A DNA stretch of 64,000 bases from contig JANQRU010000007.1 in the NCBI GenBank assembly GCA_028284415.1, forward strand, positions 806,001-870,000, given 5' to 3'. Made by a program: the position numbers and the translations under genes. The notes beneath the pieces are model-generated. The model was not told where the DNA came from, did not search any database, and saw only the letters and a list, made by a program, of their open reading frames with translations. How positions within the stretch are numbered: the stretch's first letter is position 1; every line of letters begins with the position of its first letter. Positions 51,723-60,694 of the stretch are shown piece by piece. The DNA is from Pyrinomonadaceae bacterium (GTDB lineage Bacteria > Acidobacteriota > Blastocatellia > Pyrinomonadales > Pyrinomonadaceae).

Positions 51723-53945
51723 ATGGGTAAATACTCAAAACAAGATCGTGGTGATATTTCAGCCTACGAAAGTTATTTCGCAGGAATGAATGCCTCAATG
51801 CAACAGAAAATTGCACTCACAACTGCACATTTTCCGCCGTATGGAAGGATTGCCGATATGGGCAGCGGTTCGGGAAGTGGAACATTTGATTTAGCAAGGC
51901 TTTATGAAAATTTGGAGGTTGTCGGGATTGATATAAATCCAAAAACAGTTGAATACTCAAACAATAAATATAAAGCGGAAAACTTAAAATATATCGTTGG
52001 GGATATTGCCGAAAAAGTTCTCGAAAACAATTCGCTTGAAGGTATTCTGAATTCTTCCGTCTTGCATCACGTCACGAGTTTCAACGGGTATGACAAGCAA
52101 CAAATTGTCAAAACTCTAAAGAATCAAACCGCACAATTGAAACAAGGTGGAGTTTTAATAATCCGTGACTTTGTTGTCCCTGATAATGCAGACCGCGAGG
52201 TCGCACTTGGTCTTCCTCAAAATGATGGTCAAGAAGAAGGTGAAATACCCGAGCTATCAACTGCCACTCTTTTTGAAATATTCGCAAGAGATTTCCGAAG
52301 CAGTTTAAATTTAGATAAAAGTGTTCCATACAAAAGACTCGATCTTTCGATTGAACATTTCGTATTTTTTGAAACAACTCTGCGTTATGCGGCTGAGTTT
52401 GTTTTGCGAAAAGACTACCGCAAAGATTGGGCGACCGAGTTAATCGAAGAATACACATATTTTTCGCAAGAAGATTTTGAAAATGCCTTTCGTAATGAAA
52501 ATTTACGCATTGTTGTTTCAATGCCACTTTGGAATCCTTGGATAGTTTCAAATCGCTTTGTCGGAAAATTCCATTTATCAGATTTAGAAGGAAATTCGCT
52601 GACTTTCCCACCTACTAACTTTTTGGTCGTTGGTGAAAAAGTTAACGAAAATGATGGCGTTCAGATTGCTGAAAAAACCAGAGAAAATGCTGAGTTTCAA
52701 TTCCTGAAGCTCAAAGCATATCGTCACAAAAAAACTAATCAGATTTTTGAACTTGCCGAACGTCCTAATCAGACAATCGACCTTTTGCCTTGGTTTGAAA
52801 ATAAAAAAGGACAGATTTTTGTGCTTGCTAAAAAAGATTTCCCGCGTCCGATCGTCAATGCTCAAATGCAACGTAAAAATCTGAATCGTGCGAATTATTC
52901 GGGATATTTGACCGAACCGATTTCTGCAATAGTTCAAAGTTCGGAGACTAATACCCAAATTTCGATCAAAGAAATTCTTTCAAAACGCGGGAATTTAACA
53001 GCAGATGAGATTTTAGAAATTAGCGAACCGCAATTTTATTTTACATCGCCCGGCGGAATTGATGAACGAGTTGAATCCTATTTGGTTGAGATAAAAGATT
53101 GGGAAAAACCTCCACAGGAAATTGAAAATTATACACAGTTTGCATCAGCCGGATTTGTGCGTGAACTGGATGCTTTGCAGGTTTTGCGTTCATGTGCCGT
53201 TGGTGGGATGTTTGATGCAAGGTTAGAGATAAACATTTATAGGCTTTTGCGAAAACTGGAACGCTCAGCAAGCAGTTGGATCGGTGCAGAAATAAAGCCA
53301 ACCACTCAAAACTTAGAAAAAGACTTTGTTACTTTACAAGTTAAAGACTTAAATCTTGTAAAACGTAAAGTATTCGATGAAATTGAATTTACGCAAAATA
53401 GCTTCTTGAAGCTAAAACGCTCCGAATTCATTGAAGAAACCTCCGATAAAAAGCAGATCGCAAAAGCTGAGTTTGAATATGTCGTCCCGAAAAATTTCAG
53501 CAAAAATACAGTTGCAGCAATTCCTTTTTTTCAAACGGAACATAAAACTTTTGTAGGTATAGAATTTAGGAGTTTACCCGCACCACAAAGATTTTCTGGC
53601 AGTTCGCATCTGGCTTGCGTTCCCGCTTGGCGACTTCCCTTTTCGGTTGAACATAAGTTTGATTTAGAACCTTTTTTATGTGAAAGATTTCCTATAGACT
53701 TTCGTGCTGAAATTAATCAAGTTTGGGAACTTGGTGGAAGCTATTTCACATCCGCCGGAGTTACGCCTGAAGTTGTTTATCCGTTGGCGGTTGAATTAAA
53801 AATGGGTAACCTAATAAATGCCGATTTGCATTATTTTGAGATTGAAGAACTTTTAGAAAATTCAGATAAAATTGACGATGCTCATCTACTTATTTTGTTA
53901 AATCGTCTGGCACATGCTTTGGGCAAATTAACTTATTTTAATTAA
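51723..53945 (+). CDS. Large protein with N-terminal methyltransferase domain
   Basis: This is a 740-residue protein. Residues about 30-200 are a class I methyltransferase: motif I RIADMGSGSGSGTFDLA, acidic loop VGIDINPKTVEYS, motif IV EGILNSSVLHHV, and post-strand GGVLIIRDFVVPD. The remaining 500 residues contain no family I know. Strand-rich parts such as GQIFVLAKKDFPRPIVNA and GYLTEPISAIV recall NUDIX-like or tudor-like folds. A second cluster sits around VELKMGNLINADLHYFEIEELL. The substrate is unknown. It stands alone, 93 bases after a REP-containing gap and 140 before purF. Confidence 0.65.
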   Translation: MGKYSKQDRGDISAYESYFAGMNASMQQKIALTTAHFPPYGRIADMGSGSGSGTFDLARLYENLEVVGIDINPKTVEYSNNKYKAENLKYIVGDIAEKVLENNSLEGILNSSVLHHVTSFNGYDKQQIVKTLKNQTAQLKQGGVLIIRDFVVPDNADREVALGLPQNDGQEEGEIPELSTATLFEIFARDFRSSLNLDKSVPYKRLDLSIEHFVFFETTLRYAAEFVLRKDYRKDWATELIEEYTYFSQEDFENAFRNENLRIVVSMPLWNPWIVSNRFVGKFHLSDLEGNSLTFPPTNFLVVGEKVNENDGVQIAEKTRENAEFQFLKLKAYRHKKTNQIFELAERPNQTIDLLPWFENKKGQIFVLAKKDFPRPIVNAQMQRKNLNRANYSGYLTEPISAIVQSSETNTQISIKEILSKRGNLTADEILEISEPQFYFTSPGGIDERVESYLVEIKDWEKPPQEIENYTQFASAGFVRELDALQVLRSCAVGGMFDARLEINIYRLLRKLERSASSWIGAEIKPTTQNLEKDFVTLQVKDLNLVKRKVFDEIEFTQNSFLKLKRSEFIEETSDKKQIAKAEFEYVVPKNFSKNTVAAIPFFQTEHKTFVGIEFRSLPAPQRFSGSSHLACVPAWRLPFSVEHKFDLEPFLCERFPIDFRAEINQVWELGGSYFTSAGVTPEVVYPLAVELKMGNLINADLHYFEIEELLENSDKIDDAHLLILLNRLAHALGKLTYFN

Positions 53946-54085
53946 TTTTGAGCTGTTTAGTTTATTGCTCAATACCATAATTTGTTAAACTACCCGTTAC
54001 CGTTTGCAATAATGATTTCTATGCAGAAAAAAACTGTGTTAATCTGCTTAAGTTCAAACAGACTTTTCAATCAGACAACTTAAAA

Positions 54086-55480
54086 ATGACTGACTTTCTT
54101 TCAGATAAATTCAGAGAAGAATGCGGAGTTTTCGGCATTTTTGGACATGAGGAAGCCTCAACCCTAACTCAGCTTGGACTATTTGCACTTCAACATAGAG
54201 GACAAGAGGCTTGTGGAATTGTCTCCGCAGAAGGCAACAGCTTTACGCAAATCCGAAGGCTTGGACTCGTTGCAGATAATTTCGATGCAAAAACGTTAGA
54301 ACGTTTGAAAGGAACTGCTGCTATCGGACACACAAGATACTCAACTGCCGGAAGAAAATCAGTCCGCGAAGCTCAGCCTTTTTCTGTAACTTGTCAACAC
54401 GGAAAAATTGCTATTTGTCACAATGGCAATTTACCATTTGCAAAGCAAAAACGCAGAGAACTAGAAAAACAAGGGGCGATTTTTAATTCAACTTCTGATA
54501 CGGAAACAATCTTACATTCAGTTGCTAGAACAGAAGCAAAAAATGCGATCGAAGCAATTGCAAAAGTTTTGAAGGAAACAGAAGGAGCGTTTTCGCTTTT
54601 GTTTTTAACTCCCGAAGCAATGATCGCAGTGCGTGATCCACGTGGATTTCGACCGTTGGTTTTAGGAAAATATAAAGATGCTTGGGCGGTTGGTTCAGAA
54701 ACCTGTGCATTTGATTTAATAGATGCCGAATACGTTCGGGAGATCGAGCCAGGTGAAATGCTTGTAATTGATAAGAATGGGCTTCATCCCTATTATCCAT
54801 TTGCTGAAAAACCAAAGTCAGTCTGCACCTTTGAACACGTATATTTTTCGCGTCCCGATTCATATATTTTTGGGCGTTCGATAAATCAATCCAGACACTT
54901 AATGGGGAGACATCTCGCTCTGGAACATCCCGTTGAGGCGGATATTGTCGTTCCTGTGCCGGATTCAGGGGTTGCGGCGGCGATTGGTTATTCAGCAGAA
55001 TCAGGAATTGCATTTCGGCAAGGAATCATCAGAAATCATTACATTGGCAGAACTTTTATAGAACCAACTCAATCCATACGTTCATTTGGAGTGCGTCTAA
55101 AGCTCAATCCAATTCAGGATTTAATAAAAGATCAAAGAGTAATTTTAGTTGATGATTCAATCGTTCGCGGAACGACATCAAAAAAAGTTGTTGCTCTTGT
55201 GCGAGAGGCTGGTGCGAAAGAAGTGCATGTAAGGATTTCTTGTCCGCCGACCATTTCACCCTGTTATTATGGCGTGAACACACCGCGAAAGGCAGAATTA
55301 ATTGCGGCTCAAATGTCGGTTGATGAGGTTTGCAAATACATCGAAGCAGACTCGCTCGGCTATTTGTCTTTGGAAGGAATGCTGGAAGCAACGGGTATGG
55401 AAGTTGGCACTGTTTGCGTCGCTTGTTGGAACGGAAATTATCCAACCGAGATTGGTAACGGCTCAAAAGATATTAGATAA
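54086..55480 (+). CDS. purF: Amidophosphoribosyltransferase
   Basis: PurF makes 5-phosphoribosylamine from PRPP and glutamine, the first step of purine synthesis. In this 464-residue protein the N-terminal nucleophile is Cys13 in REECGVFGIFGH, so a 12-residue propeptide is cleaved. Glutaminase signs are QHRGQEACG and GHTRYSTAG. The PRPP motif is VILVDDSIVRGTTS. Two cysteines near the C-terminus (TVCVACWNG) fit the [4Fe-4S]-containing Bacillus-type enzyme. Confidence 0.95.
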   Translation: MTDFLSDKFREECGVFGIFGHEEASTLTQLGLFALQHRGQEACGIVSAEGNSFTQIRRLGLVADNFDAKTLERLKGTAAIGHTRYSTAGRKSVREAQPFSVTCQHGKIAICHNGNLPFAKQKRRELEKQGAIFNSTSDTETILHSVARTEAKNAIEAIAKVLKETEGAFSLLFLTPEAMIAVRDPRGFRPLVLGKYKDAWAVGSETCAFDLIDAEYVREIEPGEMLVIDKNGLHPYYPFAEKPKSVCTFEHVYFSRPDSYIFGRSINQSRHLMGRHLALEHPVEADIVVPVPDSGVAAAIGYSAESGIAFRQGIIRNHYIGRTFIEPTQSIRSFGVRLKLNPIQDLIKDQRVILVDDSIVRGTTSKKVVALVREAGAKEVHVRISCPPTISPCYYGVNTPRKAELIAAQMSVDEVCKYIEADSLGYLSLEGMLEATGMEVGTVCVACWNGNYPTEIGNGSKDIR

Positions 55481-55594
55481 CATTTAATATTTTTCATTAA
55501 TCATTTATCATTTAATAGTAATTAGTTTTTCAAAAAACCATTTGGCAATGAAAATAATCTGATATGTGGTTTATGAAAAATGACAAATGAACTT
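55481..55594. repeat. ATTTATCATT word repeat ahead of the rhodanese gene
   Basis: TTTTCATTAATCATTTATCATTT-type words after purF face ATGAAAAATGACAAATGA shortly before the rhodanese ribosome site (GGAGG at 55595-55599). The two sides can pair imperfectly across about 60 bases. Confidence 0.55.
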
Positions 55595-55605
55595 GGAGGT
55601 TTAAA

Positions 55606-56121
55606 ATGCGTTTTATTTTATCTTTATTGATGATTTATGCTTTGGCAGCCTTTACCGCTTGCCAAGGTGCTTCTTCAACAACTGTAGAATCTGAAAAGAA
55701 GACTACAAATGAAAAGAAAGTAGAAGAATCTGTAGAAAAAATAGAAAAAAAAGAGGAAAAAGCTGAGAGCCAAGACAATCAGGAAAGTGATGATGAGGCT
55801 CCGCGAATTTCTTTAGAAGATGCCAAAAAGGCTTTTGATAAAGGTGAAGTTGTTTTTATAGATACACGCTCGGCTTTATCCTATCAAAACGAACATATTG
55901 AGGGAGCAGTCAATCTTCCGGCTGGTGATTTTGAAAAGGAATATAACAAGATTCCCAAAGGCAAGAAAATAATTGCCTATTGTTCCTGACCGGCTGAAAA
56001 TACAAGTGCCCGTGTGGTACAAATGCTGATGAAAAAAGGATATAAAAATGCTTATGCATTAGTCGGCGGAACAGCCGCTTGGAAAAACGCAGGTTATCCG
56101 ATGGAAAGTTCAAGTAAATAA
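55606..56121 (+). CDS. Rhodanese-like lipoprotein with in-frame UGA (putative selenocysteine)
   Basis: Read through one UGA, the frame encodes 171 residues. A lipoprotein leader has lipobox FTAC (Cys19). A Lys/Glu-rich linker runs from about 24 to 64, followed by a rhodanese domain (ISLEDAKKAFDKGEVVFID, then INPxGDF-like NLPAGDFEKEY). The active loop reads AYCS-U-PAENTSARV with UGA at codon 128. Relatives have the loop YCxCPxE, so UGA replaces the second Cys. Downstream of it the domain finishes normally (KKGYKNAYALVGGTAAW) and a terminator follows. I therefore annotate through the UGA. A nonsense mutation or base error is the alternative. Confidence 0.65.
55987..56020 (+). promoter_or_regulatory. 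UGA codon and candidate bacterial SECIS hairpin
   Basis: UGA is at 55987-55989. Bases 56006-56010 (GTGCC) and 56016-56020 (GGTAC) form a 5-bp stem with loop CGTGT, including one G-U pair. The loop starts 21 bases after UGA and has G as its second base, within the loose rules for bacterial SECIS elements. The stem is short, so support is moderate. SelA, SelB, selC and SelD are not in the window. Confidence 0.4.
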
Positions 56122-56130
56122 AATAAAAAC

Positions 56131-56167
56131 AGGCGAAGGTTACATTTAATCTTCGCCTCATTTTTTT
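56131..56167 (+). terminator. Rho-independent terminator of the rhodanese gene
   Basis: AGGCGAAG (56131-56138) and CTTCGCCT (56151-56158) form a perfect 8-bp stem with a 12-base loop, followed by CATTTTTTT. It sits 9 bases after the read-through stop at 56121, so the transcript is built to include the region beyond the UGA. Confidence 0.92.
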
Positions 56168-56175
56168 GAAAACTT

Positions 56176-56643
56176 ATGCTCAATGATGAGATAAAAAAGT
56201 ACATAGAAAAAAGCGTTTTGTGTTGGTTAGCAACATCCGATGCTGAGAATATCCCAAACGTATCTCCCAAAGAAATCTTCACACATTTAGGCGATGAGAT
56301 TCTTTTGATCGCCAACATCGCATCGCCTCAATCAGTCCGAAATATCAAACAAAATGAAAATGTTTGCGTAAGTTTTGTAGATGTATTCGTGCAGAAAGGT
56401 TTTCAACTTAAAGGAAAAGCGAAGATTATCGAAAAATCCGACAAAGATTTTGATGAGTTGGAAAAACCTCTACTCAAAATGACGGGTGGAAATTTTCCAA
56501 TCAGATCAATAATTAAAATTAAAATTGAAAAATCAAAACGCATTCTCGCACCGAGATATTTTTTGTATCCCGACACGACGGAAGAACAACAAATTGAAAG
56601 TGCTTTAGAAACTTATGGCGTGTGTTCAAAAGACTCTAACTAG
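56176..56643 (+). CDS. Pyridoxamine 5'-phosphate oxidase-like FMN-binding protein
   Basis: This 155-residue split-barrel protein of the PNPOx-like superfamily has a core CWLATSDAENIPNVSPKEIF and then LLIANIASPQSVRNIKQNENVCVSFVD. That is the FMN-binding beta barrel seen in small flavin reductases and F420/heme-binding relatives. LKGKAKIIEK and RILAPRYFLYPD complete the barrel. The substrate cannot be told. The end overlaps the convergent wecB gene by 8 bases. Confidence 0.82.
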   Translation: MLNDEIKKYIEKSVLCWLATSDAENIPNVSPKEIFTHLGDEILLIANIASPQSVRNIKQNENVCVSFVDVFVQKGFQLKGKAKIIEKSDKDFDELEKPLLKMTGGNFPIRSIIKIKIEKSKRILAPRYFLYPDTTEEQQIESALETYGVCSKDSN

Positions 56644-57736
56644 TTTCTATCAAAGCATCACAAATTCTTTCAGCAGTTTTTCCATCCCAAAGCGGGGGAT
56701 TTTTTGCATCTTTAGCAAAATCTTCAGTTTCTAAGATTTTGAATGCTTCTTGTTTAATTTTTTCGGGATTTGTTCCGACCAAAACATTTGTTCCCATTTC
56801 GATTGTGATTGGTCTTTCTGTATTTTCGCGTAAAGTTAAACACGGAATTTTTAGAGCTGTTGTTTCTTCCTGTAAACCGCCAGAGTCAGTTAAAACCAAC
56901 TTTGAGTTACTCATCAAATTCAAAAAATCTAGATAACCGAGTGGTTCGACAATCTTTATATTTGAGTTTGCAATTCTGTCTGAAAAACCAAATTCTTTGA
57001 TGCGTGAAGCAGTTCGCGGATGTGCCGGGAAAATAATTGGAATCTTTTGGCTGATTTCAGAAAGAGCATCAAGTAAGCCTTCAAAAGTTTCTCTTTCGTC
57101 AACATTTGAAGGTCGGTGAAGTGTCATTGCCGCGTAATCCTTATCGATTAAACCCAACTCTTCTCGAATATTTGATTTTTTCGCAAATTCCAGATTTCTA
57201 AAAAGCGAATCAATCATTACATTTCCGACTAATTTTACTTTTTCATCAGGAATTCCCTCTTTCTTCAAATTTTCATTGCCGTCGGGTGAAGGCGTCAGAA
57301 GCAGATCGGAAATCGAATCTGTTAAAATACGATTTATTTCTTCGGGCATGTCTCTATCCCATGAACGAAGTCCAGCTTCAACGTGTGCAATCTTTACGCC
57401 GAGTTTTGAACAAACTAGAGCACAGGCAATCGTTGAATTTACATCGCCAACAACCAAAACCCAATCAGGCTTTTCTTTCAAAACAATCGGTTCAAATTCG
57501 AGCATAATTTTCGCCGTCTGAACCGCGTGCGAGGCTGAACCAATTCCTAGATAAACATCAGGCTTCAGCATTCCGAGATCATTGAAAAATGCGTCGGACA
57601 TTTTCTCGTCATAATGCTGCCCCGTGTGGACAATTAAAGGCAAAAACTCCGATTCACGCCGTTTCATTTCGGCATAAATCGGAGCGATTTTCATAAAGTT
57701 CGGTCGAGCACCGACGATGTTCAAAACCTTAATCAT
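56636..57736 (-). CDS. wecB: UDP-N-acetylglucosamine 2-epimerase (non-hydrolysing)
   Basis: The enzyme interconverts UDP-GlcNAc and UDP-ManNAc for surface polysaccharide. It is a 366-residue GT-B fold protein. Conserved parts are GARPNFMKIAPIYAEM, HTGQHYDEKMSD, HVEAGLRSWDRDMPEE and the C-terminal LTDSGGLQEET with RENTERPIT. Together with the downstream dehydrogenase it would give UDP-ManNAc uronate. It starts 74 bases after that gene. Confidence 0.92.
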   Translation of the reverse strand: MIKVLNIVGARPNFMKIAPIYAEMKRRESEFLPLIVHTGQHYDEKMSDAFFNDLGMLKPDVYLGIGSASHAVQTAKIMLEFEPIVLKEKPDWVLVVGDVNSTIACALVCSKLGVKIAHVEAGLRSWDRDMPEEINRILTDSISDLLLTPSPDGNENLKKEGIPDEKVKLVGNVMIDSLFRNLEFAKKSNIREELGLIDKDYAAMTLHRPSNVDERETFEGLLDALSEISQKIPIIFPAHPRTASRIKEFGFSDRIANSNIKIVEPLGYLDFLNLMSNSKLVLTDSGGLQEETTALKIPCLTLRENTERPITIEMGTNVLVGTNPEKIKQEAFKILETEDFAKDAKNPPLWDGKTAERICDALIETS

Positions 57737-57810
57737 TTATCATTTATCATTTATCATTTAACAAATATCAAAGATAAAACTAATAAATATTGAATGATAA
57801 ACGCTGAATT
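57737..57810. repeat. ATTTATCATT inverted word repeat
   Basis: Three ATTTATC words after the wecB start side (57737-57759) face AATATTGAATGATAAACG near 57783-57802. It is the fourth member of the family in the window. Confidence 0.6.
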
Positions 57811-59148
57811 TTACAAACGTATTATTTTCGAATTGCTGTTTTCACGCACTTCTTTGTTAAGAGCATTTCTTGTATCGACGATTAGATTTGAAAGTTCAGT
57901 AACTTTTGCATAATCAACATCGCTGTGGTCAGCACAGATGACTACGCAATCTGCATCTTTGATCAAATCATCGGAAAAATCTTTACTGTAGAGGGGCTCG
58001 CCGTCACCAATTGTGTAGGCGTGATCAAACGTAACTTCTGGCACAAATGGATCGTGGTAAGCAACCTCTGCACCTTTAGAGCGAAGTAAATCAATTACTG
58101 AAAGTGCAGGCGATTCACGCATATCATCAATATCTTTTTTATATGCGACTCCCAAAATTAAAACTTTTGAACCATTTACAGCTTTTTTATTTTCGTTTAG
58201 AGCATCTGCAACGAGCTTTACAACATATTCAGGCATCCCTGAATTTATCTCTTCGGCAAGAGTAATAAACTGTGAATCAAATCCATGTTGGCGAGCTTTC
58301 CAACTTAAATAATGCGGATCAAGCGGAATACAATGTCCGCCGAGACCCGGACCTGGATAAAAAGCCATAAATCCAAATGGTTTTGTGTCAGCTGCTTTAA
58401 CTACTTCCCAAGTATCTATGCCCAGAGTATTACAGAGTTTTGCCATTTCATTCGCCATTCCGATATTGATAGCACGAAATGTGTTTTCCCAAAGCTTACA
58501 AGCTTCAGCAACTCTCGAAGATGTAACGGAATGTACCTCATTGACGATTTTTGAATAAAGAAGCGAAGCAACTTCGGTTGAATCTTCGCCAACGCCTCCA
58601 ACAACTTTTGGAATATTATGCGTTTGAAATTGGGCATTACCAGGATCAACTCTTTCAGGTGAAAATGCCAATAAGAAATCTTCATTTAGTTTGAATCCGG
58701 CTTTCTCAAAAATCGGTTGTAGTATTTCATCCGTCGTTCCCGGGTAGGTTGTTGATTCTAGAATTACAAGCTGTCCTGGACGCATATATTTTTGAATTTC
58801 GTCGCCCGCCGCCAAAATGTATGACATATCAGGGTCTTTCGTTTTGCGAAGGGGTGTCGGAACACAAATAATTATCACATCGCATTTTTCAAGTTGTGAA
58901 AAATCAGTTGTAGCCGTCATCTTTCCGCTGTCAATGCATTTTTGAACGTCTTCATCGGAAACGTCAACTATGTAAGAATCCCCATTATTTATTGAATCTA
59001 CTTTTTTCTGATCAACTTCAAATCCAATCCCCTGAAAGCCTTTTGATGTGAATTCAACGATCAAAGGCAATCCAACGTAACCGAGTCCGATCACGCCTAT
59101 ACACGCACTTTTTTCCTCAATAAGATTTTTAATCTGGTCTTTTATCAT
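57811..59148 (-). CDS. wecC: UDP-N-acetyl-D-mannosamine/glucosamine 6-dehydrogenase
   Basis: This is a 445-residue nucleotide-sugar dehydrogenase. NAD motif GVIGLGYVGLPLIVEF lies at about 18-33, and VPTPLRKTKDPD and ESTTYPGTTDE follow. The catalytic Cys is in PGPGLGGHCIPLDPHYLSWK, and the UDP-binding domain ends with GVAYKKDIDDMRESP. It oxidises the 6-hydroxyl of a UDP-HexNAc to the acid in two steps. WbpA/Tvi-like enzymes share these marks, so UDP-GlcNAc is an alternative substrate; the epimerase neighbour favours UDP-ManNAc. Confidence 0.88.
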   Translation of the reverse strand: MIKDQIKNLIEEKSACIGVIGLGYVGLPLIVEFTSKGFQGIGFEVDQKKVDSINNGDSYIVDVSDEDVQKCIDSGKMTATTDFSQLEKCDVIIICVPTPLRKTKDPDMSYILAAGDEIQKYMRPGQLVILESTTYPGTTDEILQPIFEKAGFKLNEDFLLAFSPERVDPGNAQFQTHNIPKVVGGVGEDSTEVASLLYSKIVNEVHSVTSSRVAEACKLWENTFRAINIGMANEMAKLCNTLGIDTWEVVKAADTKPFGFMAFYPGPGLGGHCIPLDPHYLSWKARQHGFDSQFITLAEEINSGMPEYVVKLVADALNENKKAVNGSKVLILGVAYKKDIDDMRESPALSVIDLLRSKGAEVAYHDPFVPEVTFDHAYTIGDGEPLYSKDFSDDLIKDADCVVICADHSDVDYAKVTELSNLIVDTRNALNKEVRENSNSKIIRL

Positions 59149-59374
59149 TATTTTAATTTTATAAACTATTTATTTTGCAAAGAAGGTTTTATGGAATGAG
59201 GCGAAGAATTAATTCTTGCCACAAATAAGATTAAAGTAAGCATACTTGTTAGTCAAGACACTTTTTCTTCTTTAAAACCCGCATTTTGTGATAGAATGTT
59301 AAAAGAGTTTTAAACTCTGCATACCTAAATATCCTCGTATCTTTAAGTTTTTTTCAAAACAATTTCTTTTCCAT
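59149..59374. other. Divergent intergenic region
   Basis: This 226-base gap lies between wecC (minus) and a HEAT-like protein (plus). It is AT-rich. The only structure I see is AAAGAGTTTTAAACTCTGC near 59300-59320, a small palindrome around TTTAAA. It presumably holds promoters for both genes. Confidence 0.4.
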
Positions 59375-60616
59375 ATGAATCTCGAAGTAATTTCAACTAA
59401 TTCCGTCGTCAAAGCAATAGCTGAAGGTAAAGCTCCGCGCCCGGCTCAATTAGCAGCCGCCAAAGGAATACTGCCTTTGCCCCAGAACGATTTGCTGGAA
59501 GCACTTGTAGTTTTAAGCAAAGCAGGAGATAAAGAATTATCATCTGCAGCAGAAAAAACTCTTAAATCTCAAGATGCAGTTCAATTAAAAACAGTCATTG
59601 CTTCCGAAGAAGTATCTCCGTTGGTATTGGATTATTTCGCAACGCAAGAAACACTTTCACAAGACGTTTATGAAGCCGTAATTGCTAATCCGAATACTCC
59701 TAGCGAATCAGTAGCAAAATTTGCCCAACACGCTTCAAATGGCGAATTACTTGAAGTTCTTTCTTTCAATCAGCAACTTCTCATTAAAACCCCAAATATC
59801 TTAGACGCGATTTTAGCTAATCCGAATCGAACGGCAGAAGCAGAAAGGCGTGCAAAAGAAATCAAGCGTGAGTTTTTTGAGAAAGAACGCGGAGCTGAAC
59901 AAATTGCCAATGAATTAAGAGCACAAGGAAAAGATGCTGCGGCTGAATTCATTGAAGAAGCCGAATTTACCGATAATTTATCTGAAGAATCTTCTGATTC
60001 AGACACTGATCTGGATTTTGAAGATGCAATTTTGCTTGCTGAGCTCATTGAAGTTTCTAACACGGATGCCGATGATAGCTGGCTTTCGCTTGAATACATC
60101 GAAGAAATTTATGAAGAAACTGAAGAACAGAGGCAAGCCGCACTTAATAAGATTTTAGGTGAAGTAAAAGCCGAGAACGATGGCGAAATTTCAAATGAGA
60201 GAGTCTCAATGATCAGTAAGATTATGGGAATGAATATGAAAGATCGCATCAAGATGGCAATGAAAGGAAACCGTGAGGCTCGCACTATTCTGATACGTGA
60301 TCCAAACCGTGTTGTTGCTCAGGGAGTTATTAACAATCCGAAAATAACCGAGCAGGAGGTTGAAAAAATTGCGAAGATGAAAACTGTTCCTGATGATGTT
60401 TTAAGGCAGGTTGCTATGAACAGACAATGGGCAAGAAACTATATAATTATGCATAGCCTCGCAACTAACCCAAGAACTCCGATCGGTAATGCAATGACGA
60501 TTCTAGCACGTTTACAGCTTCGGGATTTACTAGCAATCTCTAAAAATAAAAACGTTCCCGATGCTATCCGCAAACACGCAATGCGTCTAGCAAAAGCCAG
60601 ATCAGGAAGGCATTAG
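59375..60616 (+). CDS. Helical-repeat protein of unknown function
   Basis: This is a 413-residue soluble all-helical protein. The first 170 residues consist of short repeats with the signature ANPNTPSESVAKF and LANPNRTAEAERR. The last 150 residues repeat the same theme (NNPKITEQEVEKIAKMK, then SKNKNVPDAIRKHAM). These NP-x-T/V-P turns resemble leucine-rich-repeat-variant or HEAT-like arrays used for protein contacts. The centre (about 195-260) is very acidic. No enzyme motif is present. A bidirectional terminator follows. Confidence 0.65.
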   Translation: MNLEVISTNSVVKAIAEGKAPRPAQLAAAKGILPLPQNDLLEALVVLSKAGDKELSSAAEKTLKSQDAVQLKTVIASEEVSPLVLDYFATQETLSQDVYEAVIANPNTPSESVAKFAQHASNGELLEVLSFNQQLLIKTPNILDAILANPNRTAEAERRAKEIKREFFEKERGAEQIANELRAQGKDAAAEFIEEAEFTDNLSEESSDSDTDLDFEDAILLAELIEVSNTDADDSWLSLEYIEEIYEETEEQRQAALNKILGEVKAENDGEISNERVSMISKIMGMNMKDRIKMAMKGNREARTILIRDPNRVVAQGVINNPKITEQEVEKIAKMKTVPDDVLRQVAMNRQWARNYIIMHSLATNPRTPIGNAMTILARLQLRDLLAISKNKNVPDAIRKHAMRLAKARSGRH

Positions 60617-60634
60617 ATGTAAGATATAGATGAG

Positions 60635-60670
60635 AAAAGCGTTTGGTTAGAGCTCTAACCAAACGCTTTT
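60635..60670. terminator. Bidirectional palindromic terminator
   Basis: A 36-base perfect palindrome (AAAAGCGTTTGGTTAG, then AGCT, then its reverse complement) ends in TTTT on both strands. It lies between the convergent helical-repeat and DUF2227 genes and can stop both transcripts. Confidence 0.92.
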
Positions 60671-60694
60671 TAATATTGTTTTCAAAATAACTTA

